From contig NC_089583.1 in assembly GCF_019320115.1 (NCBI RefSeq), forward strand, positions 83,407,928-83,471,927: a stretch of DNA of 64,000 bases, in the 5' to 3' direction. The position numbers and the translations under genes were made by a program. The first letter of the stretch is position 1. Each line of letters starts with the position of its first letter. The notes under the pieces were generated by a model. That model saw only the letters and a program-made list of their open reading frames with translations. It had not been told where the DNA came from and ran no database searches. Source of the stretch: Miscanthus floridulus. Taxonomy: Eukaryota > Streptophyta > Magnoliopsida > Poales > Poaceae. Shown piece after piece: positions 33,331-45,223 of the stretch.

Positions 33331-36207
33331 CCGAATTTTTTATTTTTAGGCTTTTTAAAAAAAAAATCATAAATATACCCTAGGAAGTATAATTTTAAAA
33401 TCTTGACCCTTAATTCGACGCCATCGTTGGTGCCGCCGAGCTTACACGTCTCGACGCCATAGATTCTGGCGCCTAGGTCTTGGGCTTGACGTCGAGCTTA
33501 GCGCCGTAGTTATTGGCGACAAGCCCTGTCTTACGTATGGGTCCTCTCTTCCTTTCTCTCTTCCTCTCTCTCTACCGCTCCCGAGCTAGGACGCCGCGCC
33601 CGCCGCCGCACGTTGCCCCGGCCATCAGCGGCCCGCGCCGGCCCCTGCCGTGCCGACTGCCCGCGGCCCCAGCCCGCTCGCGCCGCCTCGCCGCACGGAG
33701 CGCCGGCCGTCCCGCGCCCACCGCGTGCCGCCCCTCCCGGCCCGCGCCGCCTTGTCCGTCCCGGCTCGTCGCATCCACCACGCGCATAGGCGCTTCCTCT
33801 GGCGACCCTGGCCGCGACACGGCCCCTGCTCCCAGCGCGCATTGACTTAGACAAGTAAATTTTTTTAATATGCAATGTAGGTACTTAGTTAGCTTGAATT
33901 GTAGTGCTACTTTGATTATTTGGTAGTTTCTAGTAAATTTGATGATGTAGGTAGTTGATTTAGTTAGTGAGATAGACATAGTTAGATAAATATAGTTAGA
34001 TAGCTAGTGACATAGGTACATAGATATAGTTATTAGATAGCTAGTTGATTTAGTTAGTGAGATAAATATAGTTAGATAGCTAGTGACGTAGTTATTTAGG
34101 GTGTAGTTGGTTAGTATCTATTAGAGAGGTACTATATAGCAGCTACTTTGGACTAAACGAACTGTATTTCAATTTTTGTTTGAACTAGTAGATGGACAAC
34201 CTAGTGAGCATATATCATGGAGGCACCGTGAAAAAGAGATCGCTATGGATATGTTGAGTTTGTTGAGATGCAAAGTGTGTCTGTGTTATTCAATGAGAAG
34301 CCTTCATTTAGTGAGTTGGTTGCAAGGGCTTGGGAGGAGCTACATTGCCATGGAGCTGGTGATGGTGGTGGCATCGCAGTGGAGGGTGTACTTCACCTAG
34401 GTTTCCCTCCCAACATCCTAAGGAAGATGATCCCAATTGGGTGTGCAGACCAGTGGGAGAACTATGTAAGATCGGCTATGAAGTGTCAGTTCCAAAGTTT
34501 GGACGTGGTTGTGCATCGGGTGTTAGTTGATCCCATCCCTCATGGGTTTTCTCCACCAATGGGTTAGCAAGCACACTTCGACCCTCCCGTCCCGGAACCT
34601 GATATGGATGTGGAGGTTGCACCTATGATTCCCGATGCTCAATCTGCCCCCAATGAGCTAGCTGGAGATGCTTGTCAGACTTATGATGTTGTGGCAGATC
34701 CTCCTCATGAGATCCCTTTGACACAGAATCATCCAAGTAAGTGTCGTATCTGCATGGTTATTGGGAGCTCACCCCCTTCCTTACATCCATTTTTTCATTC
34801 TTTCCTCATTTTTTACTTATGTTGCATGAGACATTCCTGACAATATGGATGTGCCCACTGTTGCTGCGCAAGTGCACTATGGAGATGGATTCTGTGGCTC
34901 CAATAGTGTTGAAATTATGAATGATTCGGAGCCATATGAGATGGCAATGGCTCTTGATTCTAATGACGATCGCCCTGTTGGAGAGCTGACAGAGAGTGAT
35001 GTTGAGATGCTGAGGCATATCTTTCCCGGCCGCCGTGATGCAAGAGCTCACGATTTCAGCAATCTTGCTCATTCTGATCAGGCGTGTATAGAAGGACGTG
35101 ATGATGAGCTCCTAGAAGCTCCTGAGGCCGACCCCTAACATGGTAATTGAGAAGGGTAGGGTATTCAAGGACCTCCCTGCATTAAAGAGGTGGTTGCAGG
35201 CATTTGCAGTGATACGAAAGAGACCTTACAAGGTCTTGCATTTATATACGGAGCGCTGTTACACAGTTGTGTGTGACAAGAAATGCTGCCCATAGAGGGT
35301 TTGTGCAAGGAAGCAAAAGGTCACCGAAAAGTGGAAGATCACAAAAGTTGTCGGGCCACACAATTATGCTGACCATGTGCTGACACTGAAGCATCAGCAG
35401 TTGACATCTAGCCTCATTGCCAAGCGGTTGATGGGAATATTGCAGGGAGAACCTAACATGAAGGTTAGAACAATTATCAGGACCGTTGAGGTGTTGTATG
35501 GAGGTTATGTGATAACTTATGGTAAAGCTTGGAGGGCTAAGCAGCGAGCATAGAAGATGATATATGGGGACTAGGAGGATGGGTATGAGCAGCTGCCAGT
35601 ACTTTTCAATGCAATCAAAGCGGTGAATCCAGGCATGCATTATGAGTACATCCCAAAACCAAATGCATGGAAGGATGGGAGATAGATATTCTTCCATGCT
35701 TTCTGGTGCTTCCCTCAGTGTATCGAGGCCATTAGGCACTATCATCCTGTCTTCTCCATTGATGGTACGTTCTTGATTGGCAAATACTATGGCACACTTC
35801 TTATAGCCATATCATGTGACGCGAACAACAAGTTGGTTCCTTTGGCATTTGCTTTGGTTGAGAAGGAGAACAATGACAGTTGGGGATGGTTCTTCAGGCT
35901 AGTTCGGATACATGTGGTTGGGCCTGGCAGGGAGGTTGGCGTCATATCTGATAGGCACCAGGGCATACTTAATGCCGTGCGAGAGCAGATAGAGGGGTAT
36001 GCACCTTTGCACCATCGTTGGTGTACTCGACACCTTACCGAGAATCTACTCCGAAAGGATGGTGTGAAGGATAACTTTGATCTATTTCAGGAGGCTGCTC
36101 GATAGCTTGAGGACAAGTACTTTTAGAAAAAGTTGGAGCAGGTCAGAACCGCATCAAATGCAGAAGGTAGACAATGGCTCATAGGTTTAATGAGGGATTT
36201 GGAGAAA
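33331..36207 (+). mobile_element. Mutator-like element 1 (MULE), truncated by assembly gap
   Basis: A MULE transposase pseudogene is preceded by a GC-rich leader (33530-33840) and, at 33410-33530, repeated GACGCCAT/GGCGCC phrases of the kind found in the 5' part of grass MULEs. The left terminus is not certain (near the A-rich tract at about 33340-33370). The right end is lost in the N gap. Confidence 0.7.
34192..36207 (+). pseudogene. MULE transposase pseudogene (element 1), seven amber codons
   Basis: Starts MDNLVSIYHGGTV at 34192, an N-terminal domain of MURA-like transposases. A one-base insertion near 34226-34235 shifts frame; the frame then runs to 34736, where a GT-AG intron (34737-34830) leads to the next exon with correct phase. 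A second one-base insertion at about 35132-35136 moves to the frame starting 35140. That frame is open to the gap apart from TAG codons at 35293, 35551, 35572, 35683, 36103 and 36124; a seventh TAG is at 34565. The core is clear: VFSIDGTFLIGKYYGTLLIA, then NNDSWGWFFRLVR and VISDRHQGILNAV, holding the first two acidic positions expected of a DDE transposase. The SWIM region is lost in the gap. Confidence 0.85.
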
Positions 36208-36307
36208 NNNNNNNNNNNNNNNNNNNNNNNNNNNNNNNNNNNNNNNNNNNNNNNNNNNNNNNNNNNNNNNNNNNNNNNNNNNNNNNNNNNNNNNNNNNNN
36301 NNNNNNN
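36208..36307. other. Assembly gap (100 N)
   Basis: Exactly 100 N, the usual placeholder for a gap of unknown size. It removes the 3' part of MULE 1 and probably the left terminal repeat of MULE 2. Confidence 1.
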
Positions 36308-36412
36308 ATGCGAAATGACATGATTACCCTTCACTACATCTCTTTTTCTCCAGTAACGCACGACTCAGACTGGATCGGGAAAAAAGCTTCAAGGCGGACA
36401 GCTCCTGCGCCC

Positions 36413-39400
36413 ATGCGGATGGAGGCAGAGTCGGCGCAGGCGGAGGAGCCTCCAGCGGCTTGCGAGGCAGCGGCGGAGGCCATCCCGCGCGTCCCTGCGC
36501 CCCTATGGACCGGGCCGCGCTTGCCCCTGCGGACCGCACGAGCGGGGTCGCGTCCCCCGGCAGCGGCGGCTGGGCCAGCGCAGGGTCGGCGCTCCCCGGC
36601 GGTGGCTGGGCCAGCACTCGCCCAGGCGGAGGCAGTAGCGGCGTCGCGCTCCTCGGCAGGGGTTGTGCTGACTCTCGCCCAGGCCTGCTCTGCGTGGCGT
36701 TCCTAGGTGGCGGGGCGAGCCACGCACGCCCAGGTGGCCGGTGCTCCCGTGCGCGCCTAGGCAGCCGGGCCAGCCACGCGGGCCGAGGCGGCAGGGCGAG
36801 CCACGCGCACCGAAGCAGCGGGCGCTCTCATGTGCGCCCAGGCGGCCGGACCTTCAGCGGGCGCTCTCACGTGCGCCCAGGCGGCTGGACCTTCTGCGCG
36901 TGCCCAGCCAGCAGGGCGAGCCACGCGCGTCGAGGCAGTGGGGCCAGCTACTCGGCACCAAGCGGCGGGTGCTGCCCATGGTTTAGGCGACGCCGGTTCG
37001 GGCTCTGCAGTAACCGTCACCAATGGTGCAGCTGTCGATGAACCGCAAGTAGTGGAGACTGATTGGCTCGACGGGTGAGTCCATCTTTTTTTGTTCAACT
37101 GCAGTACTAGACATGCATTTGTAGATCTTGTTTGCATTACTTAGGTTTCTTGTTGAAATAGCAGATTTGATCCAAATTCAAGTTTCTTGTTGAAAATTAA
37201 ATTGTTGGGCAACAGAAAGAAGTGTAGAAAGGATATTAAATGTTTTAGCTTTGAAATGGTTGTGGATTCAGACTTGACAAATTATAAGGATCTTGTTGAA
37301 TCAGTGGTAGAAAGGTATCCACCAGGTTATTTGGAAGTTGCCCATGTTCAATATTATGACGAAGTTCTAAAAAGCTTCCCAGAAATAACATCTGACCAAC
37401 AATTGATGACTATGTTTAGTAAGCACTCTAAGAGCAAGATTATCATCATGTTCATTGCATATTGTGGTCCTTCTGATGCTTTTGAGCCAATCTCTGAGTG
37501 GGATTTTAATGATGAAAGGCAGCCTGACAACAACACAGAGGCAGTGGACACCAACACAGAGCCAGTTAACACCAACACAGATCCGGTTGAGGATGATTAC
37601 CTTAAAAATCCACTACCACAGAACGAACATGTAGGTGTTGATGAGGAGATTATGTACTTGGAGAATGAACCCGTTAATGGTCTAGCAGTTGTGCCTTCTT
37701 CTAATAAAGGAAAGAGAGACTCGGCCTATGTCCCTGATGATAGTGAGGGTGGAGATGTGTCCCTTGATGATAGTGAGGGTGAGGATGTGTCAGATGAGTT
37801 ACCATGTGAAGAGGAGTTGCCATATGATGAGGAAAACTATGCTCCAAATGTAGAATATGATACAGAGGATCCTCCGATGGGAGTAGGCTCGACTTATGAT
37901 AGCATGCCAGAGTTTAGACTGGCTATTTCTTAGCATGCAATAAAACATGAATTTGAGTTCAACATTGCAAAGAGTGCACCAAATCGGTTTCGAGCATATT
38001 GTTCACGGAGGGACTTAGATAATTGTCCATGGTGGATATTTGCATCTACCACTCAAGACGAATGCACTGTGTAGGTAATTGTACAATCTTTTATGCTGTT
38101 TTTTTTTTACTTTTATGCTATCTTTTTCTGACTTTGTGTTTCTCTTTTGTAGGTGAAAAGAAATCCTTGTGCCCATGCTTGTTCTAGTACAAGAAGGAAA
38201 AAGAACCACAAAAATGCAACCAGACATTGGATATGTGCAAAAGTGAAGGACTTCCTTATAGAGGATGCAACTTTGAGAGCAAAGGACTTGCAAAAGAAGA
38301 TTAAAGAGCACCATAAGGTAAACATCAACTACAAGAGAGTATATGATGGGAAGAAACTAGCATTGAAACAACTTTATGGTGACTGGGATAGCAGCTTTGA
38401 CAATCTTTATAGGTTTAAAGCACAAGTTGAGGTTTCTTGTCCTGGTAGCTTAGTAATTATTGACCATCATACTGTTAATGGAAAGATAAGATTTAGAAGA
38501 TTCTTCCTTGCATTCAAACCTTGCATAGATGGGTTCCTCAATGGTTGCAGACTGTACCTAGCAATAGATAGCACATTCTTGACTGGCCAGTTCAAGGGGC
38601 AACTGGCTAGCGCTTGTGCTGTTGATGGGCATAATTGGTTGTATCCTGTTTGCATTGGAATTTTCGATTCAGAAACTAACGAGAATTGGATTTGGTTTTT
38701 AAGTCAGCTTAGACAGGGCATAGGATCACCACCGGGTCTAGCCATATGCATGGATGTTGGACAGGCAGTGATGACAGGGGTGGGTGAAGTATTTCCAGGG
38801 GCTGAACATAGAGAATGCATGTTTCATTTGGTGAGCAACTTCAAAAAAAGGTTCCATGGAAAGGTGTTTAATGATCATCTTTGGGCAGCAGCTTACTCAT
38901 GGAACCCATATTTGTTTGAGAAACATTAGGTTGTAATGGAGAAAGCAAAGCCATCTGCAACTAATTATCTAAGGAAGTGTCACAAGAAGTTGTGGACTAG
39001 GAGCCAATTCTCCACCATTTGCAAGGTAGATTACGTAACCAACAACCTTGCAGAGTCTTTCAACAATTGGATTAAGCATCACAAGTCCCTAAACTTGGAT
39101 GATTTCATGGACAAGTTTAGGCAACTGCTTATGACCAAGTGGAACCAAAGGAGAAAAATAGGAAAGAAACTTGATGGCTTGATTCTACCTCACATAATAA
39201 AGAAATTGAATGAGGCCAGTAGAGAATTAAACTTGCAAGTGCTAGAATGCGGAGAACATGTGGATGAAATAACAACAATGGGTGGTAGTGGCTTCAGGTT
39301 TGTGGTTAACCTACTTGAGAGGACATGTTCTTGTCGACAGTGGCAAGTTTCTGGAATTCCTTGCAAGCATGCACTCGCATTCATCACATCACTTAGCAAT

Positions 39401-40530
39401 GCACCAATAGAGCAATATGTTGACATGTATTACTGCATTGAGAAGTTTAGAGTTGCATATAGTCAGCTTATCCCTGCTATGCCTGACAAGACTCAGTGGC
39501 CGAAATCTACTCATGATTTTTTCATGCACCGACCTCTATTAAAGCCAGTAGCTGGTAGGCCTAAAACAGAGAGGCACAAAGGTAGCTCTGATAAGAAAAG
39601 GAGTAAAGGCCAGCACCAATGCCCTATTTGCATGGACTACGGACATCATTGGCATAATTGCAAGCGAGGAAGACCAGAAGACATTGCTGCTATGAAAGCT
39701 ATCAAGTAATAATTTGTCTACTCTTTCTTTGCTTTTAATAAAAGACATATTAGTGACTTTTTTATTTTTGATATTGCAGAGGAGAACCAAAGAAGAGGGC
39801 AAAAAACAACAAATCTGCTGAAAGTTCCATTATGCCTTTGGAAGAAGCACCATCTGCATCCATGTCTTTTCCACCAAGGTTTGCAATTTCATATCCCTTG
39901 CAATGTCAAACTTACTCCCATGTTCACTTCAAACTTATGATTGATTCTATGTTCCTACTGTCTCACCATAGTCAAAGCTTGGAAACTACTGCTAAGAAAA
40001 AGAGAAAATCTGTTGATTGTACTCCCAACACATCTAAAAGGTACTTATCACTAGTGTTGAAAATATGAATTTATGCCATCATGAATGACTATTTGTCTTA
40101 GATACTAAATAGATTGCTTGTCTCTCACCACAGCCAATCCTTGGAGATATCAAGTAAGAAAAAGGGGAAATATGGTAGCTCCAACTCAGGCACATCAAAA
40201 AGGTACTATTTCCAACTCTGAATTTTTTTCATTGTTCATATTTCTATTTGCTAAAAATCATTGCTGCTCTATATTCACATGTCCAGGTCAAGGAGTGGCT
40301 CCAATCAACCCGAGGCACTTTCCATTGATTTCCCTGCCCACACAGATCAACCTAGGAAGGCCAAGGCTAAAAAGGTCACATTCAAAACAAAAAAGAAAGT
40401 GCTTGGCAAAGAGACGGTAAACAAGCCAAAGGTGATACTCGACAGCCCCGCAATGGGCACACGAAGCAAAACTTCTCAGCCTGCTAGCCCGGTGATGAGT
40501 ACAAGAAGTAAAAGAAGGCTCAGCCTATGA
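36413..40530 (+). pseudogene. MULE transposase (element 2), seven exons, five in-frame ambers
   Basis: Exons 36413-37074, 37165-38074, 38153-39705, 39780-39878, 39972-40040, 40134-40202 and 40287-40530 join with GT-AG borders and matching phases into 1,202 codons with no frameshift. Exon 1 encodes Ala/Gln-rich repeats (AQAAGPS, AGRATR). Exon 2 has a PB1-like start, an acidic stretch with NTNT-PV and DDSEG repeats, and a MuDR N-terminal domain (around EFEFNIAKSAPNRFRAYCSR). Exon 3 has the MULE core (LAIDSTFLTGQFKGQLASA, AICMDVGQAVMTGV), a SWIM zinc finger (CSCRQWQVSGIPCKHA) and a CX2CX4HX4C knuckle (CPICMDYGHHWHNC). The tail is Lys-rich and ends MSTRSKRRLSL. TAG codons at 36704, 36758, 37931, 38072 and 38927 break it. 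In exon 1 two of them sit where neighbouring repeats have CAG. Without readthrough it is dead. Confidence 0.85.
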
Positions 40531-41455
40531 TTTCTCATGTGTGTAGCACTAGCTTGTGTATGTGACAACTAAGTGTAGCTAATGTTGGGCGTCCTGGACA
40601 AGCATGGATGGAGGTTCTCAGCTAATGACCGTTTAGAAAAGGTTCTCAGCTACTGGACAGTATTTGTCGAAATTGACTTATGAGATTTTCATTGGAGCGT
40701 TTATTAATAGAATATCTGGGATGCTTGATTATGCGTTTTCAGTTGATTGACTTGCTTCTGAAACTTAGTGCGGCAAACTAAAAGCTCAAGGCTGTTCTGA
40801 AGTCTTTTGTTCTAGTATTCAGTCGCACTGCTAATGTGTTTGCATATGTGGGGGTTTTTTTTTTTTGGTTTCAGAGTATCTTGTGCTTGACCTATGCAGC
40901 TGCGATTGTTTTGCTTTGAGCTCCTACTGTCTCATGACTTTCAGAATGAAATGAAGTAGCCATAATCATGTCAGTTTGTTTTATTGCTAGATCATTCTAT
41001 TTATTTTAGATGTCCAGTATGTGCGAACTGAATTTATTTGAGATATCAAAAATGTGCAAACTGAATTTATATGTGCAATTGGCTCCATGTCTGGAAAAAA
41101 ATGCGTGCTAATGCTGTAGTTATGATTTGTTCTAAAATTATGTGCAAGAAGTGAAAATAATGCTCAAAATGAAACATATGCAATTTACAAGCATCTACAA
41201 AACGTACAGTACAGAATTTGAATTATAAAATATCAAAAACTGAATTCTAAACTATCAAAAACGATGCTTTCGCGTTCAGGGGTAGAATCGACTTTTCGTC
41301 TCTCATCTAACACCGTTACAGGGTCGAATTGACGGGAAGGTCAGATAAGGAATCGAAAGTCGGATTGGAGGCCAAATAGGTAAGTTGGAAATTTTCAGGG
41401 CCAAGAAAGGAAGCCTGAGTTTTAAGAGGGCCATGTAGGTAAATTTCTCTTAATA
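40531..41455 (+). mobile_element. 3' flank and probable right terminus of MULE 2
   Basis: AT-rich non-coding sequence ending in purine-rich phrases (AGGGCCAAGAAAGGAAGCC ... GAGGGCCATGTAGGTAAATT) near 41395-41450, a style I associate with grass MULE terminal repeats. The matching left terminal repeat should lie in the N gap, so the border is inference. Confidence 0.4.
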
Positions 41456-42215
41456 TTATTTCATAGCTTTATTCTCATGTTACAACGCACAAACATATTT
41501 ATTTTTGAAGAATAAAAATATAAAAAGTCAAAGCACAGAAACAAAACATAGATGGAATTGGAAGCGGAAAAAAGAAAAAAAAGGAAAACAAACGGACAGA
41601 AAAAACAAAACACAAAAATAGAAACAGAACCGAAAAACACCCGTATGGGAAACAATAGAAAATAAAAAAAAGCAGACAGGAAAGGAAAAAAAGAAAAAAA
41701 ATTAGAAAAGAAGCAAAACTAAGAAACTTATTGTGGCTTAATATTAGAGTAAGATAAGACATAATTTCATGATTTATGGGGCTTTCAAGCAGAGGCACGT
41801 GTAAATCCGGCGAAAAATTTTAGTGCTCTTTCATGATCGATTCAATTTAGAGTTATGCCTTGGTTGAATTCATCCTTTTCTGCTCGTACTTTCTGTTTTC
41901 TATTTGGACTTCAACTTTAACGTGTCGTACCTAAACTCCTATGCAGATCGCCCCATGAGACTTGCAACATCGTTTATACAGTCCTGATACAGTTGGTATT
42001 TTTTTTTATTATTATGTCTTTTGCAAACAAGAGACGATTATCTAATACTCGGTCGAACCTTGGAAGGAGAAGGTGGTCGACGGACAAACCTATGATATCT
42101 TTCGATTCGGAAAAACGTCCGTTAAAAACAGAAATGCTATACAACACATATATATATTTTATAAAGAAAAAACACATGAATTTTTTCTCTCTTTTTTCCC
42201 CGGTGATCACCGGCT
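41456..42215. other. Intergenic A-rich sequence, no gene seen
   Basis: 41500-41720 is strongly A-rich on the plus strand, giving Phe/Leu-rich spurious frames on the minus strand. No recognisable coding sequence. Confidence 0.4.
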
Positions 42216-42382
42216 CCTGAACCTGTCGGGCACTTGGACCTGTCGGCCACGATGGCGCAGTGCGTGTCCACGTCGTTGGCTCGCAGGTACCAGCCGAGCA
42301 TCTCCTCCAGCCAGCCCCAGTCGCCGATCCCGTACGCGGCCACCATCTCCTCCATGGACGCCCGGAAATCCGCGTACGGGCT
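42216..42382 (-). pseudogene. OVATE family protein (OFP) domain fragment
   Basis: The minus strand encodes SPYADFRASMEEMVAAYG, then DWGWLEEMLGWYLRAND and THCAIV. These are the DPY-DFR-SM and W-LEELL-CYL-LN signatures of the OVATE domain, the C-terminal repressor domain of plant OFP proteins that affect organ shape. Only about 50 residues of it remain. Upstream it stops abruptly at AT-rich sequence and downstream it runs into an unrelated tail and a stop. It is a GC-rich island in AT-rich surroundings, which suggests capture by a transposon or an old truncated duplicate. The source gene is not visible here. Confidence 0.7.
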
Positions 42383-43290
42383 ACGATTTGTGATTTATGC
42401 TGCGATTTGTTTTATGCTGCGATTTGTGATTTGTCATTCCATAGAAAAAATTATTTTTTATAATCTGTGGATCTGTGATCTTGTGATTGTCTAGAGGCAG
42501 AAGAAGACTAGAGGTAGAAGAAGGCTAGAGGTATAAGGAGGATGAAGGCTGTTGGATCTTAATTATATAGTGCAAAAAAAATCATGTGTTAAAACTACAT
42601 AAAACACATGGTTGTTGGGTAGACAGACTAACAGATGGTCGTTAGAAAAAAAAACAAAAATAAAATAGAGCTAAGAAGGGAAAGATGGTCGACGCAGGAA
42701 TTAGGAAACCTCGTTCAGACAAGGTAGTTTTTCTTTCCACAAATGTGACGGCTAGAGACCGATTTGGATTGGGATAAATTAACTCCGGTGACTATCTAGT
42801 AGACTAAATTTATTTGGATTTTATTCCATTGTCGAGCCGTCACTCTAGAAACCTCAATGATGATCCCATCTATTACTAAGAACTGATCAGGCCCTGTTCG
42901 GCAAGACTTATTGCTGCTGCGGCTGATTTGTATGACTGATTTGTTATGAGAGAAAAACACTGTTCCATGGTTGAAAAAGTAGGGCTGATTCTGACTGATA
43001 AGCTGATCCTTGTGTAAAGCGCGTGATTGAGTTGCTACTGTTAGGGCTGGATTGCATTTATTGTGTAAGCCTGATCCATCTGTTATTGCTATTGATTTTA
43101 TAATTGAGTGAATAAGCGAGAGTATTTGGTCTTGTTTATTTGGTCAGCCGGAATAAAAGGTACCTTTTGTTGGCTGATATTTGTTTAATTTGGTCAGCCG
43201 GAATAAAGTTATCTTTTGTTGGCCTGAGATTGTTGCCGTGCTACACGTGATTAGGAGATTAAAACAGTCCCAATCTAAGATTTTTAGGAA
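42383..43290. other. Intergenic with MITE remnants and local direct repeats
   Basis: Contains imperfect direct repeats of GCTGCGATTTGT (42398-42430), CTAGAGG-AGAAGA repeats (42492-42540), a MITE-like copy near 42893-43010 (CCTGTTCGGC...CTGATAAGCTGATCC), and two copies of TGGTCAGCCGGAATAAA (43141 and 43192). No gene seen. Confidence 0.45.
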
Positions 43291-43293
43291 GAT

Positions 43294-44510
43294 TTAAAAA
43301 AAATCATCTAGCTCCACCTCCCATAAAAACGACACCAACACGCTTAGAACTGAACGGACTAGTTCCCTTCTTCCTGCAGGGTTTAGCAGCCTGCCTTGCC
43401 AGCCAGCCAGTCGGCTTCTTATCTTGTCCAATATACTCTGCAGGTAAGTCATGGGGAAGCTTACCCGTTTACTAGCAAAGTTTTCCAGTATCTGATCAAG
43501 GTTCAAACCACTACAGCGAATAGGGGCCACCGAGCACTTGGCTAAGTTCAGTTTGAGGCCTGTTGCTGCTCCAAAGGTTGCCAGAATGCTGAAAAAGTGA
43601 TGTTACCTCCTGCTGATCCGGGTTTAAGAATATGACGGCGTCATCTGCATAAAGGGACAATCGCATTTTTGCACATCTTCCTCTAAGAGGGGAGAGTACG
43701 CCTTCCTCTGTTGCAAGCTCAAGGATTTTCTGCATTGCATCAATTGCCAAAATGAAAAGGTACGGGGAGAGGGGGTCCCCTTGTCTCAGGCCTCTAGCGT
43801 GCGTGATCTTCCTGCCAGCTATCCCATTCAGAAGCACTGTCGGGTGAGAAGTCCGTAGCAACACTGTGATCCAATCTCTCCATCTTGTGCTGAAACCGCG
43901 GTGTTGTAGCATGTCCAAGATGTATTCCCAGGAGACAGTATCAAAAGCTTTCGAAATGTCCAGCTTGAATAGAAGTGCTGGTGTCTTGGTTCGGTGGTAA
44001 GCTCGTGCAAGGTTCCTGACGTACATGAAATTATCATGTATGCAGCGACCCTTAATGAAGGCACTTTGTGAGGGTGAGATGAGTGTTTGTCAATGATTCT
44101 CCTTAGTCTGTGCGCCAGCGTCTTCGTTATTAATTTGGCGAAAGAGTGGATCAAACTGACAGGCCTAAAATAATTTGCATATTCGGCTACCTCTAGCTTT
44201 GGGATTAGCACAATGTTGGCGCCATTCTGGCGTTCAAATGGTCCAGCCCTGAGTTGATAGAAGCAGCTCATAGCCTCCATGATGTCAGTTTTAATGGTAT
44301 GCCGGCATCGCTTATAAAATGATCCCGTGAACCCATCAGGCCCTGGTGCCTTTTCTGCCGGTATTAGCTTAACTATTCCTTCGATTTCACTCTCTGTGAA
44401 TGGCGCATCAAGCGTGTCGTCCTCCACCATACACAGATTCAGTCGCTGCCAGTCGAAGATCTGTGTGCAGTCTGATCTTATGCCCAGGAGGTTCAAGATA
44501 ATTTTGATAT
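43294..44510 (-). pseudogene. LINE (L1-type) reverse transcriptase fragment
   Basis: Three consecutive minus-strand frames give parts of a non-LTR retrotransposon RT. 44496 onwards has EKAPGPDGFTGSFYKR and NGANIVLIPK; 44026 onwards has LLFKLDISKAFDTVSW, GLRQGDPLSPYLFILAID and the catalytic SLYADDAVIF; 43530 onwards has a thumb-like RLAGWQGRLLNPAGRRELVR. Frameshifts lie near 44080 and 43570. The endonuclease domain and the 3' end are absent, so it is an internal fragment of a dead LINE. Confidence 0.9.
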
Positions 44511-44822
44511 TTTAGAGTGAATTATTGGAAATTATTAAAGATAGCCTTATTTATTCCTCTCAATACTATTTTGGAAGTTGGAAAACACCATGTTTTTTGA
44601 AGGAAAAAATATTAGGTACTATTAGAGATGCTCTTAGTATTCCTGTTGCTAGTCAGGAGATCATTGGAATTGTTTCCTACCTATTGCAGAGAGATAGAGT
44701 TGTAGCTGCAGTCCTTTAGATTTATTGGCCGGTTAATTTGTTCTTGTACGATTCAATATGTTTTGGAATCGGACTCTATATCACGCTAGACAAGAGCTAT
44801 TATAACTCATATGAGTACGGGT

Positions 44823-44825
<3 letters not shown>

Positions 44826-44895
<70 letters not shown>
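44826..44895. repeat. (TA)n microsatellite
   Basis: About 70 bases of TA dinucleotide, self-complementary and likely highly variable in length. Confidence 0.97.
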
Positions 44896-44897
<2 letters not shown>

Positions 44898-45047
44898 TCC
44901 GAACTGAAAAAAAAAATCTCCATAGCCCGGTAGTTAGAGGGGAAAGGATAAAAAAAAAATGGATGGACGAAAAAATGGCCATAAATTTTGCATCTTTATT
45001 ATTAGATATAGATATTAGATATAGCTTTAGATTTCAAATCAATCATT

Positions 45048-45223
45048 GCCAAATCCCATCATAACATGTGAATATCAAGTATCTTACATGATATAGTTTA
45101 GGCTTCAGGACGGGGCAGATCAGAACTACTACCTTGCCAAATCCCATCATAACATATTAATATATCAAATCTCTTACATGATATAGTTCAGGCTTCAGGA
45201 CGGGGCAGATCAGAACTACTACC
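45048..45223. repeat. Two-copy 88-bp tandem repeat
   Basis: GCCAAATCCCATCATAACAT starts at 45048 and again at 45136. The units share CTTACATGATATAGTT and CTTCAGGACGGGGCAGATCA with a few differences. Confidence 0.85.

Noticed and set aside
36460..37041. 193-residue Gly/Ser/Ala-rich open frame at the start of MULE 2
   Set aside because: The neighbouring frame splices in phase to exon 2 of the transposase and shows clear AQAAGPS-type repeats; this one is its shadow.
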